From: Bacillota bacterium | GTDB taxonomy: Bacteria > Bacillota > Clostridia > Lachnospirales > Lachnospiraceae | Direction: 5' to 3' | Length of the DNA stretch: 64,000 bases | Assembly: GCA_023435895.1 (NCBI GenBank) | Contig: JAEZLH010000029.1 | Coordinates: forward strand, 186,001-250,000 | In this document: piece after piece, positions 16,577 to 24,744 of the stretch | How the letters are laid out: the number at the start of each line of letters is the position of its first letter | Numbering within the stretch: the first letter of the stretch is position 1 | Translations under genes and position numbers: made by a program | The notes under the pieces: model-generated | Database searches by the model: none | Seen by the model: only the letters and a program-made list of their open reading frames with translations | What the model was told of the DNA's origin: nothing

Positions 16577-17005
16577 CTATTCCGCCATTTTCACTTTCAT
16601 GATTACAGTAGTTCCAACTCCGACCGTAGTTTCTATTCTAAACTCGTCCGAATACTTCTTCATGTTTGGTAATCCCATTCCAGCCCCAAAGCCCAGTGAT
16701 CTAATGTTATCCGGTGCTGTTGAATAACCTGCCTGCATTGCAAGTTCAATATCCTCAATTCCAGGTCCTTGATCTTCCAGTATCATTTCAATCTCTTCAG
16801 GAGAGATTGTTACTTCAATTTTGCCGCCGGATGCATGAATTACCATGTTAATCTCACCTTCATACATAGCAATAGAGACCTTTCGAATAATGTCGGGACT
16901 AACCCCCATCTTCTTTAATCTGCTCTTTACTTTGCTTGATGCTTCACCTGCTCTTGTAAAGTCATCCGCCGGAACCTCATATGTCATTGAAATCGTATCA
17001 CTCAC
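16577..17005 (-). CDS. Anti-sigma-factor-like ATP-binding protein (HATPase_c)
   Basis: 142-residue GHKL ATPase of the RsbW/SpoIIAB kind. The N-box region (VSIAMYEGEINMVIHA), the G1 box (EDQGPGIED) and the G2 region (GFGAGMGLPNMKKYSD) are present. I start it at the GTG at 17005: GGAGG lies 11 bases upstream and the GTG overlaps the stop of the DRTGG gene by 8 bases. A longer frame to 17089 has no ribosome-binding site and would overlap deeply. Genes like this recur in clostridial hydrogenase clusters. It probably regulates a kinase or sigma-like partner, which is not in this window. Confidence 0.82.
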   Translation of the reverse strand: MSDTISMTYEVPADDFTRAGEASSKVKSRLKKMGVSPDIIRKVSIAMYEGEINMVIHASGGKIEVTISPEEIEMILEDQGPGIEDIELAMQAGYSTAPDNIRSLGFGAGMGLPNMKKYSDEFRIETTVGVGTTVIMKVKMAE

Positions 17006-17354
17006 GGTATGATGGACCTCCTCGTAACCCTTTTTCGTAAAGTAAACCACAGGCAGAGAACATTCTATGACCAGTGGTAATAATTGCAATCTCTTTCTCT
17101 TTTGCCATCTCTAACATCGCTTCATCGGGTAATTTACCTCTGACAAATACGATGCAAATTATGTCCATCATCTCACAGGTTCGTATCACCTGAAGATTAC
17201 ACAAACCAGTCATCAAAACAGATTGATCCTTCATGAACGCCAACACATCACTCATCATATCTGCTCCGCAAGCGGTGTGTACTTCCCTGTCCTTCCATTC
17301 CTCTCCGACAACCAGATCAGCTCCCAGAATCTCCCTAATGTCGTTAATCGTCAT
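16998..17354 (-). CDS. DRTGG-domain protein, hydrogenase cluster (copy 1)
   Basis: 118-residue DRTGG-type domain protein opening MTINDIREILGADLVVGEEW, with core GADMMSDVLAFMKDQSVLMTG and CEMMDIICIVFVRGKLPDEAMLEMAKEK. It is a paralogue of the gene at 14551-14886. ATG follows GGGAGG. Its stop overlaps the GTG start of the ATPase gene, so the two are coupled. Pairing of DRTGG with a GHKL ATPase next to an [FeFe]-hydrogenase operon is a recurrent clostridial arrangement. The ligand of the domain is unknown. Confidence 0.78.
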   Translation of the reverse strand: MTINDIREILGADLVVGEEWKDREVHTACGADMMSDVLAFMKDQSVLMTGLCNLQVIRTCEMMDIICIVFVRGKLPDEAMLEMAKEKEIAIITTGHRMFSACGLLYEKGLRGGPSYRE

Positions 17355-17409
17355 TCAATTAATTCCTCCCATTAGCCAAATTATTCTTAATTATTTTCAT
17401 TGGTTAACG

Positions 17410-17500
17410 CAAACCCTGTTATAGTCAACGCCGTTATCACTCATAAGTTGATGTAAACCTAATTACAAAGTTGATGAAATTGCTTATAACGGGTAAAGTT
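17410..17500 (-). terminator. Probable terminator/hairpin after the PAS-GGDEF gene
   Basis: An inverted repeat CCTGTTATA / TATAACGGG spans about 17414-17494 with a long loop, just after the stop of the PAS-GGDEF gene on the minus strand. The stem is short for its loop, so this is only suggestive. Confidence 0.35.
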
Positions 17501-17505
17501 TTGAT

Positions 17506-18807
17506 TTAATTCACGGTGATACCAAACACTTCAAATGAACTGGTTGGTGTTTTTTTTGCAACCGCAAGAGCATTACTTGCATTGATGAAAAGTGTCTGAT
17601 AACTTCTTGCCCCACGCTGCAGGACAATTCCAACACTTACTGAAACACCGGTCGCTGTGTAAGAATATCCGTAGGACTCCTCAATTCTTTTACATAGGCC
17701 ATCTGCCTTTTTATATACTTCCTTATCAGAGTTCACATTTTTCATATAGATAACCAATTGATCCAGACCGATTCTTCCAAGAATATCTGTGGAGCGGAAC
17801 TCATCTCTTAAAACATCTGCAACCTCGGACATTATGTCTTTCTTACCAATGGTTTTTCTTACCTCATTCATTCCTTTAAAATTCCTGACTTCTAATATAA
17901 ATAGTGCACTAAGTCCAGAATCCCCGGGATTTTGAGCAGCTTCTTCAATCATATACTCAACCGATTCTTTATTGCATAGATTGGTCACTCTATCTAGCTG
18001 AGGTCGGTAAACGGGCTTTTCTTGGATTTCTGTAATTGGCGGATTCGTCTGAGAAAATTTACCAACCACTTTATAAGGCGTTCTATTTTCATCTATAATA
18101 ACGGAAGCATAGCATACATACCACATTGGTTTACCATCCTTCGGTATCAACCGCACTTCAAAACGAACCTGCTTTCTTCCTTTCATAAGGCTTTGATAAA
18201 TCGATACTACTGCGGGTAGCTCTTCCTGATGAATCAATTTTGAATTCTCAAGTCTCTTACTAAAACCTTTAATTACAGATTCTTTTCCAAAAATCTCTCG
18301 AAATATTTCAGAAAAAGAAAGTGTATCTGTTGCAATCTCATATTCAAAATATAAATCCTTCGATAATTCCGTTGTTACGCGATTATAATCATTTTGCTGC
18401 TCAAGCTTTTTATACTGAACCATTAATAGGGTAATATCCATTGCAATGCATGAATATACCGGGACCGTCTTCGTTCCATTCTGATAGGTTTCAGCTGTCT
18501 TCTTTCCAGTTAGCATGACCCACTTAAAACTTCCGTTTGACTGAAGCGTACGGAAATTAATATTGATCATATTATCTTTTCTTCCCTTTTGAGAAGCCAT
18601 CTGCTGTGTTACATATATGATATCAGCAGAATATACCATCCTAAGTAATGGAACTGGTACCTTCTCTATAGATTTATCAGTAATACTCCTTATCAATGAA
18701 AAAAAGGTGTCCGTTGCGTACAAAATTGTCAGCATATCGTCCAATGCCATTTTAGCAATTCCACCCGGTGTCACCTGTAGCAATTGATCCAATTCTTCTC
18801 TGTCCAT
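17506..18807 (-). CDS. PAS protein with degenerate GGDEF domain
   Basis: About 433 residues from MDREELDQLL. Two PAS-like regions (~10-130 and ~150-275; the second holds RFEVRLIPKDGKPMWYVC and KVVGKFSQTN) precede a diguanylate-cyclase fold (~300-430). The cyclase active-site motif reads GLDQL instead of GGDEF, so it is almost certainly inactive and may bind nucleotide or only scaffold. I start it at 18807 because a good promoter (TTGATG, 17 bases, TATAAT) lies at 18863-18891 and a longer GTG-started frame to 18858 would begin at the transcript start. It sits between the two hydrogenase operons and may sense redox state. Confidence 0.78.
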   Translation of the reverse strand: MDREELDQLLQVTPGGIAKMALDDMLTILYATDTFFSLIRSITDKSIEKVPVPLLRMVYSADIIYVTQQMASQKGRKDNMININFRTLQSNGSFKWVMLTGKKTAETYQNGTKTVPVYSCIAMDITLLMVQYKKLEQQNDYNRVTTELSKDLYFEYEIATDTLSFSEIFREIFGKESVIKGFSKRLENSKLIHQEELPAVVSIYQSLMKGRKQVRFEVRLIPKDGKPMWYVCYASVIIDENRTPYKVVGKFSQTNPPITEIQEKPVYRPQLDRVTNLCNKESVEYMIEEAAQNPGDSGLSALFILEVRNFKGMNEVRKTIGKKDIMSEVADVLRDEFRSTDILGRIGLDQLVIYMKNVNSDKEVYKKADGLCKRIEESYGYSYTATGVSVSVGIVLQRGARSYQTLFINASNALAVAKKTPTSSFEVFGITVN

Positions 18808-18862
18808 ATTAGTACCAATGAAGCCTTCCTTATAACTTATTTTAATAGTAAATATCACTATA

Positions 18863-18891
18863 ATTATATCATACTAATTACCTATCATCAA
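18863..18891 (-). promoter_or_regulatory. Sigma-A promoter of the PAS-GGDEF gene
   Basis: On the minus strand TTGATG (18886-18891), a 17-base spacer and TATAAT (18863-18868). Transcription would start near 18856, which rules out the GTG at 18858 as translation start. Confidence 0.75.
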
Positions 18892-19029
18892 TTATAATAT
18901 TACCTTGTCAAATACTGTCTGTCTTAGCGAATTTTATTATATTTTTCAGTAAATTTCCTATTATATAGTGCATATAAGAGATTTTAGAAATTACTTTATG
19001 ATGTTCATATTTTTTGTAGATTTTTTAAC

Positions 19030-19080
19030 ACACTTATGATATAATGTGACTGCTTGTGGCGACACAATTTATTTCAAGGA
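19030..19080 (+). promoter_or_regulatory. Promoter and leader hairpin of the hydrogenase operon
   Basis: TATAAT at 19040-19045 with no perfect -35. Downstream in the leader is TTGTG-GCGA-CACAA (19054-19067), a 5-bp stem closed by a GNRA-type tetraloop, 8 bases before the AAGGAGG of the first gene. It could equally be a protein-binding dyad (a Rex site has TTGT/ACAA ends), but the match is partial. Confidence 0.5.
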
Positions 19081-19089
19081 GGTTAAAGA

Positions 19090-19587
19090 ATGGGATCGCA
19101 AATTAACAAAGTACCCTTTGCAGGAACAGAAGAGCAGGAAGCTGCACTTTTAAAGGTCATTGCAGATAACAGAGATGACAAAGGTGCTCTGATGCCCATA
19201 TTACAAAAGGCACAAGGAATTTATGGCTATCTTCCAGTTGAAGTTCAGACCATTATTTCCAATGAGTTAAACGTACCGTTAGAAAAAATCTATGGTATCG
19301 TAACTTTTTACTCTCAATTCTCATTGAATCCAAAGGGTAAATACAATATTTCTGTATGTTTAGGAACCGCATGTTACGTAAAAGGAGCTGGAGATATTTT
19401 TGATAAATTCAAGCTTACCTTAGGTTTATCCGATGGTGGATGTACTCCGGATGGTAAATTCTCTTTAGAGTCTTGCCGTTGCATCGGTGCTTGCGGACTT
19501 GCTCCGGTATTAACAGTTAACGAAGATGTTTATGGTAAACTGACTGTTGATGACGTTGAAGGCATTATAGCAAAATACAGCAATTAA
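19090..19587 (+). CDS. Hydrogenase subunit, NuoE-like 2Fe-2S protein (HydC/HndA)
   Basis: Thioredoxin-like 2Fe-2S subunit of an NAD(P)-linked [FeFe]-hydrogenase. The four cluster cysteines appear as CLGTAC and SCRCIGAC. The N-terminal helix bundle (~1-75: ALMPILQKAQGIYGYLP, FYSQFSL) is typical of NuoE/HydC. Length 165 aa is normal. AAGGAGG precedes ATG. It opens the plus-strand operon, and the next gene starts one base after its stop. It passes electrons between the flavin subunit and HydA. Confidence 0.93.
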   Translation: MGSQINKVPFAGTEEQEAALLKVIADNRDDKGALMPILQKAQGIYGYLPVEVQTIISNELNVPLEKIYGIVTFYSQFSLNPKGKYNISVCLGTACYVKGAGDIFDKFKLTLGLSDGGCTPDGKFSLESCRCIGACGLAPVLTVNEDVYGKLTVDDVEGIIAKYSN

Positions 19588-19588
19588 T

Positions 19589-20146
19589 ATGATGACAGAG
19601 ATATCTCTTAATGTATTGGATGTGGCAAACAATTCTATCAGAGCAGGTGCTGACCTGATCGAAATCAGCGTACATATTCAAAAAGCGCTCGATATGCTTA
19701 CAATTACAATTGCAGATAATGGATGTGGTATGACACAGGAACAGGTAAATATGGTTGAAGACCCCTTCTTTACAACACGCACCACCCGAAAAATCGGCTT
19801 AGGCATTCCGTTTTTCAAAATGGCGGCACTCAATACCGAAGGAACCTTTCATATCGATTCAACTTTGGGTATCGGTACCACTGTCACAGCAAGTTTTAAA
19901 CTTTCTCACATTGATCGTATGCCGTTAGGCGATATGAACAGCACCATTCATACTTTAATTACTTTGAATACTCAGATCGATTTCGTCTATACCTACGGGT
20001 ATGACGAAAATTCTTTCACCTTGGATACTAGGCAATTTCGTGAAATTCTTAACGAAGTCCCCCTGAATTCCCCTGAGGTTTCTGACTATATCAAAGAATA
20101 TTTAGCCGAGAACCAAAGGGAAACAGATGGTGGTAATTCGGTTTAA
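19589..20146 (+). CDS. GHKL ATP-binding protein within the hydrogenase operon
   Basis: 185 residues with a histidine-kinase-type ATPase domain: N-box DVANNSIRAGADL, G1 box DNGCGM, G2 region GLGIPFFK. There is no dimerisation/His-phosphotransfer domain, so it is not a classic sensor kinase. The last ~65 residues (from SHIDRMPLGDMNS) are unassigned. The start overlaps nothing but follows the previous stop by one base, so the two genes are coupled; ATGATG offers two starts. Conserved in this position in clostridial hydrogenase operons, function unknown. A link to the anti-sigma-like gene at 16577 is possible. Confidence 0.8.
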   Translation: MMTEISLNVLDVANNSIRAGADLIEISVHIQKALDMLTITIADNGCGMTQEQVNMVEDPFFTTRTTRKIGLGIPFFKMAALNTEGTFHIDSTLGIGTTVTASFKLSHIDRMPLGDMNSTIHTLITLNTQIDFVYTYGYDENSFTLDTRQFREILNEVPLNSPEVSDYIKEYLAENQRETDGGNSV

Positions 20147-20228
20147 CAATGAAATGTAACGTTTAACATAGAAAGGGTCCTTTCCTTTCACCCAGCAAAA
20201 AATTATTTCGTCTTAAGGAGGATATAGC

Positions 20229-20600
20229 ATGAAATCTCTAGAAGAGCTTAAAGCAATCAGAGAAAAGATGCAGGGTCAAATTGGTATTCGCAGCGAATCC
20301 AGCGATCAGACCCGTGTTGTCGTAGGTATGGCTACCTGCGGTATCGCAAGCGGAGCAAGACCGGTTCTTACCGCACTTTCCGACGCAGTTCAAACAAAAG
20401 GTCTTACAAATATATCTGTAACACAGACCGGTTGTATCGGACTCTGTCAATATGAGCCCATCGTTGAAGTATACGAACCGGGTAAAGATAAAGTAACTTA
20501 TGTAAAAATGACACCGGAGAAGGCTCAGGAAGTAGTTGAGTACCACTTAATCCGCGGTCAGGTTGTATCAAAATACACGATTGCTGAAGTAATCGGCTAA
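20229..20600 (+). CDS. 2Fe-2S ferredoxin-like hydrogenase subunit (HndB type)
   Basis: 123-residue thioredoxin-like ferredoxin. Cluster cysteines are in MATCGIASGA and TQTGCIGLCQYEP. It opens with an amphipathic helix (MKSLEELKAIREKM). AAGGAGG precedes ATG and 19 bases separate it from the next subunit gene. Matches HndB-type small subunits, found in four-subunit NADP-reducing hydrogenases and in some bifurcating enzymes. Likely an electron-transfer module. Confidence 0.88.
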   Translation: MKSLEELKAIREKMQGQIGIRSESSDQTRVVVGMATCGIASGARPVLTALSDAVQTKGLTNISVTQTGCIGLCQYEPIVEVYEPGKDKVTYVKMTPEKAQEVVEYHLIRGQVVSKYTIAEVIG

Positions 20601-20618
20601 TCTGAAGGAGGTCACACT

Positions 20619-22406
20619 ATGTATCGTTCACACGTATTGGTTTGCGGTGGTACCGGATGTACTTCCTCAGGAAGTGTTAAAATCATCGAATCTCTGCAAT
20701 CAGAAATCAAAAACAATGGTCTCAGCACAGAAGTTGCTGTAGTACAAACCGGATGTCACGGTCTTTGTGCATTAGGACCAATCGTTATTATTTATCCTGA
20801 GGCAACCTTCTATGCAATGGTTACCGAAGAGGATATCCCGGAAATCGTTTCCGAGCATTTATTAAAGGGACGTATTGTAACCCGTCTTCTTTACAAGGAA
20901 ATGGTAACAGATGATGGTATCAAATCCTTAAATGAAACTGACTTTTACAAAAAACAACACAGAATCGCTCTTCGTAACTGTGGTGTTATCAATCCTGAGA
21001 ACATTGATGAATATATCGGTACCGATGGCTATGAAGCTCTTGGTAAGGTATTAACTGAATACTCTCCTGATCAGGTTGTACAGACCATCTTAGACAGTGG
21101 TTTAAGAGGCCGTGGCGGCGGCGGTTTCCCTACCGGCTTAAAGTGGAAGCTTGCAAGAGCAAATGAAGCTGATCAAAAATATGTCTGTTGTAATGCGGAT
21201 GAAGGCGACCCGGGCGCATTCATGGATCGTTCCGTATTAGAGGGTGACCCTCACGTTGTACTTGAGGCTATGGCAATTGCAGGTTATGCAATCGGTGCTA
21301 CTCAGGGTTACATATACGTACGTGCAGAATACCCTATCGCTGTTGAACGTCTTGAGATTGCGATTGCACAGGCTAGAGAATACGGTTTACTTGGCAAGAA
21401 CATCTTTAACAGCGGTTTTGATTTTGATATTGACTTAAGACTTGGTGCCGGAGCTTTCGTATGTGGTGAAGAGACCGCTCTTATGACTTCCATCGAAGGA
21501 AATCGTGGTGAGCCTCGTCCTCGTCCTCCGTTCCCTGCACAAAAGGGTCTTTTCCAGAAACCTACTATCTTAAATAACGTTGAGACCTATGCAAATATTC
21601 CTCAGATCATTTTACATGGTGCTGAATGGTTCTCATCCATGGGAACTGAAAAATCTAAGGGTACAAAGGTATTTGCTCTTGGTGGTAAAATCAATAACAC
21701 AGGTCTTGTTGAAATCCCTATGGGTACCACACTTCGTGAAGTAATTGACGAAATCGGTGGTGGTATTCCTAACGGCAAGAAATTTAAAGCAGCTCAGACA
21801 GGCGGACCATCCGGCGGATGTATCCCTATAGAACACTTTGATATTAAAATTGATTACGATAACTTAATCAGCATCGGTTCCATGATGGGTTCCGGCGGTT
21901 TGATCGTAATGGATGAAGACAACTGTATGGTTGATATCGCAAAATTCTTCCTTGAGTTCACCGTAGATGAATCCTGTGGTAAATGTACTCCTTGCCGTAT
22001 CGGTACAAAGCGTCTCTACGAAATCTTAGAGAAGATTACCGAAGGAAAAGGTACATTAGAAGATCTTGATAAAATGGAAGAACTCTGCTACTACATCAAA
22101 GACAATGCTCTTTGCGGTCTTGGTCAGACAGCTCCTAACCCGGTACTTTCTACTTTACGTTTCTTCAAGGATGAGTATATGGCTCATGTTGTTGATAAGA
22201 AATGTCCGGCTGGCGTATGTAAGTCCCTTCTTTCCATCGTGATTGAAGAAGACAAATGTAAAGGATGTACCTTGTGCTCCAGAGTTTGTCCTGTTAATGC
22301 AATCCAGGGCAAGGTAAAGGAAGCTCATGTAATCGATCAAAGCAAGTGTATCAAGTGCGGCGCTTGTATCGAGAAATGTAAGTTTGGTGCTATTGTTAAA
22401 AAATAA
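20619..22406 (+). CDS. Hydrogenase NADH/flavin subunit, NuoF-like (HydB/HndC)
   Basis: 595-residue flavoprotein that binds NAD(H) and FMN. Order: N-terminal 2Fe-2S domain (1-~105; CGGTGCTSSG and QTGCHGLCALGP); NuoF core with glycine-rich FMN/NAD loop GLRGRGGGGFPTGLKW; SLBB-like region; 4Fe-4S motif ESCGKCTPCRIG; and a C-terminal two-cluster ferredoxin (CKGCTLCSRVC and CIKCGACIEKC). This multidomain form matches HydB of bifurcating [FeFe]-hydrogenases. AAGGAGG precedes ATG. The unit couples NADH and ferredoxin to the H-cluster subunit. Confidence 0.95.
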   Translation: MYRSHVLVCGGTGCTSSGSVKIIESLQSEIKNNGLSTEVAVVQTGCHGLCALGPIVIIYPEATFYAMVTEEDIPEIVSEHLLKGRIVTRLLYKEMVTDDGIKSLNETDFYKKQHRIALRNCGVINPENIDEYIGTDGYEALGKVLTEYSPDQVVQTILDSGLRGRGGGGFPTGLKWKLARANEADQKYVCCNADEGDPGAFMDRSVLEGDPHVVLEAMAIAGYAIGATQGYIYVRAEYPIAVERLEIAIAQAREYGLLGKNIFNSGFDFDIDLRLGAGAFVCGEETALMTSIEGNRGEPRPRPPFPAQKGLFQKPTILNNVETYANIPQIILHGAEWFSSMGTEKSKGTKVFALGGKINNTGLVEIPMGTTLREVIDEIGGGIPNGKKFKAAQTGGPSGGCIPIEHFDIKIDYDNLISIGSMMGSGGLIVMDEDNCMVDIAKFFLEFTVDESCGKCTPCRIGTKRLYEILEKITEGKGTLEDLDKMEELCYYIKDNALCGLGQTAPNPVLSTLRFFKDEYMAHVVDKKCPAGVCKSLLSIVIEEDKCKGCTLCSRVCPVNAIQGKVKEAHVIDQSKCIKCGACIEKCKFGAIVKK

Positions 22407-22551
22407 TGTTTCTGTAGGAAGCTAGTGCGAATTATAAAAGCATTATTCACACTTAGATGTTTGTGTCTGTAAAATGTTCCGTGTAAAATGGGAAGTTGAC
22501 TACGGCATAAACATATGCTTAGGAAAGACATTGTTACTTTCGTATATATTT

Positions 22552-22575
22552 AGTTGCGTGATAGCCACGCAGATG
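22552..22575 (+). promoter_or_regulatory. Small hairpin next to the hydA ribosome-binding site
   Basis: TGCGTG-ATAGC-CACGCA at about 22553-22569 folds into a 6-bp stem directly before GATGGAGG. The intergenic region (179 bases) before hydA is longer than elsewhere in the operon. It may be a processing or stability element; no internal promoter is obvious. Confidence 0.4.
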
Positions 22576-22585
22576 GAGGTTAGAA

Positions 22586-24337
22586 ATGGAAACTGTTAAT
22601 GTTAAAATAAATGGCATGTCAGTTGCAGCACCTAAGGGCTCTACGATTTTAGAGGCTGCTAAGCTTGCCTGCATCGACATTCCTACCCTTTGTTTTTTAA
22701 AGGAAATTAATGAAATCGGTGCTTGCCGTATCTGTGTTGTTGAAGTAAAAGGCGCAAGAAGCCTTGTTGCTTCCTGTGTATACCCAATTGCAGACGGAAT
22801 GGAAATTTGGACAAATACCCCTAAGGTTCTTGATTCTCGTAAGAAAACTCTGGAGCTGATCTTATCCGATCACGACAGAAAATGTTTATCCTGCGTACGC
22901 AGCGGTGACTGCGAGCTTCAAAAGCTTTGTAAAGATCTTAATGTTGATTCAGAAAACCTTTATGATGGTGCTCGTAATGAGTTTGCAATTGATGGTTCTG
23001 CAGCACATATGTACCGCGATAACAACAAATGTATCCTTTGCCGTCGTTGCTCCGCAGTATGCGAGCATACACAGGGCATCGGCGTAATCGGTGCAAACGA
23101 GCGTGGTTTTGCAACTAACATCTCCTGTGCATTTGAGATGGATTTAGCAGAGACCAGCTGTGTATCCTGTGGACAATGTATTGCTGTCTGTCCTACCGGC
23201 GCACTTATGGAAAAGGATTTCACAGATGATGTAATCGCTGCAATCGCTGATCCTGACAAATTTGTAGTAGTTCAGACTGCTCCTGCAGTTCGTGCCGGAC
23301 TTGGCGAAGACTTTGGTCTTCCGGTTGGTACTGGAGTTCAGGGCAAAATGGTTGCTGCACTTCGTCGTATTGGCTTTGATAAAGTATTTGATACTGACTG
23401 GGCTGCTGACCTTACCATTATGGAAGAGGCAACTGAGTTCCTTCACAGAGTAAATGAAGGTGGCACATTACCTTTAATCACTTCCTGTTCACCAGGTTGG
23501 GTTAAATATTGTGAGCACTACTATCCTGATATGTTACCCAATTTATCTTCCTGTAAATCTCCTCAGCAGATGTTTGGTGCTATGTCCAAAACATATTTAG
23601 CAGAGAAGATGGGCGTTGATCCTGCAAAGATCGTAACAGTCAGCGTAATGCCTTGTACCGCTAAGAAATTCGAGATTGGCAGAGATGATCAAAGTGCAGC
23701 TGGAGCAGGCGTTCCTGATGTAGATATCTCTATTACAACTCGTGAGTTAGCAAGATTAATTAAACGTGTAGGTTTAGATTTCCACGCTCTTCCTGATGAA
23801 GAATTTGATGATCCGATGGGAAGCTCCACTGGTGCTGCTGTTATCTTCGGTGTAACCGGCGGTGTTATGGAAGCAGCTCTTAGAACAGCCGTTGAAACCT
23901 TAACCGGCGAAGAACTGAAGAGCCTTGACTTCAACGAAGTTCGTGGTATTCAGGGAATCAAAGAAGCAACTTACAATGTAGCTGGTATGGATATCAATGT
24001 TGCAGTAGCTTCCGGTCTTGCTAATGCAAGAATCCTTCTTGATAAGGTTCAATCCGGTGAAGCAAACTATCACTTCATTGAAATCATGGGATGCCCCGGC
24101 GGTTGTGTAAATGGCGGTGGCCAGCCTCAGCAGCCTGCATCCTTTAGAAACTTCAACGATATCAGAGCACTTCGTGCAAAAGCAATCTACGATATCGATA
24201 AAGCTTCTACCTTTAGAAAATCTCATGAAAATCCTGCAATCAAGGCTCTCTATGATGAGTTCCTTGGCAAGCCAGGCAGCCATAAGGCACATGAGCTTCT
24301 GCACACCTCTTATGTAAAGAGAACGGTAAATAACTAA
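22586..24337 (+). CDS. hydA: [FeFe]-hydrogenase catalytic subunit HydA
   Basis: 583-residue enzyme that makes H2. N-terminal plant-type 2Fe-2S (about 1-78), His/Cys 4Fe-4S (HDRKCLSCVRSGDC), two-cluster ferredoxin (CILCRRC, CVSCGQCIAVC), then the H-cluster domain with L1 TSCSPGW, L2 VMPCTAKKFE and L3 IMGCPGGCVNGGGQP. L1 has Ser where CpI has its second Cys; a Cys in the next turn (LSSCKSPQQ) is also present. Length and domain order match the CpI/HydA type of trimeric hydrogenases. GGAGG precedes ATG. Last gene of the operon, with a strong terminator after it. The operon lacks hydE/F/G maturases here. Confidence 0.97.
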   Translation: METVNVKINGMSVAAPKGSTILEAAKLACIDIPTLCFLKEINEIGACRICVVEVKGARSLVASCVYPIADGMEIWTNTPKVLDSRKKTLELILSDHDRKCLSCVRSGDCELQKLCKDLNVDSENLYDGARNEFAIDGSAAHMYRDNNKCILCRRCSAVCEHTQGIGVIGANERGFATNISCAFEMDLAETSCVSCGQCIAVCPTGALMEKDFTDDVIAAIADPDKFVVVQTAPAVRAGLGEDFGLPVGTGVQGKMVAALRRIGFDKVFDTDWAADLTIMEEATEFLHRVNEGGTLPLITSCSPGWVKYCEHYYPDMLPNLSSCKSPQQMFGAMSKTYLAEKMGVDPAKIVTVSVMPCTAKKFEIGRDDQSAAGAGVPDVDISITTRELARLIKRVGLDFHALPDEEFDDPMGSSTGAAVIFGVTGGVMEAALRTAVETLTGEELKSLDFNEVRGIQGIKEATYNVAGMDINVAVASGLANARILLDKVQSGEANYHFIEIMGCPGGCVNGGGQPQQPASFRNFNDIRALRAKAIYDIDKASTFRKSHENPAIKALYDEFLGKPGSHKAHELLHTSYVKRTVNN

Positions 24338-24351
24338 TTATAGATAGAGCA

Positions 24352-24386
24352 AACAAAAGAGTCTGACGTGGTCAGACTCTTTTGTT
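24352..24386 (+). terminator. Terminator of the hydrogenase operon
   Basis: A perfect 16-bp stem (AACAAAAGAGTCTGAC, 24352-24367, with 24371-24386), loop GTG, then a T-rich exit. Just before the next gene region. Confidence 0.92.
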
Positions 24387-24418
24387 CTATACTTTTGTTC
24401 TATATTTTTGTTCTATAC
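24380..24418. repeat. 13-bp tandem repeat x3
   Basis: TTTTGTTCTATAC occurs at 24380-24392, 24393-24405 (one base differs) and 24406-24418. It starts inside the terminator stem, so it may have grown from it. Confidence 0.8.
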
Positions 24419-24744
24419 TTTAATAATAACGTTAAATTCATTCCCCAAAAACCATATGCATTGTACCTTATTATGTAGTGAAACCATAATCTTAGATTCT
24501 TAGACTATCTATTATTCCAATAAAATCTCTTTAACATTTATACCACTCATTTCTTCTTCCTTTAAATTTTTCTCTGAGTGCCTTCCCTCAAATTATCGTT
24601 CCTTGCGTTAAGAAACACTAAGTCGGCAAACTGGAATTCAAAATCCACTTTACGCCCAAAATTTCTGATAGTCACATTTGTTTAATTATGTTAAAATAAT
24701 ATTATGTTTTTGGTATAATTATACTATAAATTAGGAGAACAAAT
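24419..24744. promoter_or_regulatory. Intergenic region with promoter of the LRR gene
   Basis: No gene seen in this 325-base stretch. At the right end TTAAAA (24691-24696), a 17-base spacer and TATAAT (24714-24719) form a promoter. AGGAG (24733-24737) precedes the ATG. Confidence 0.65.
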
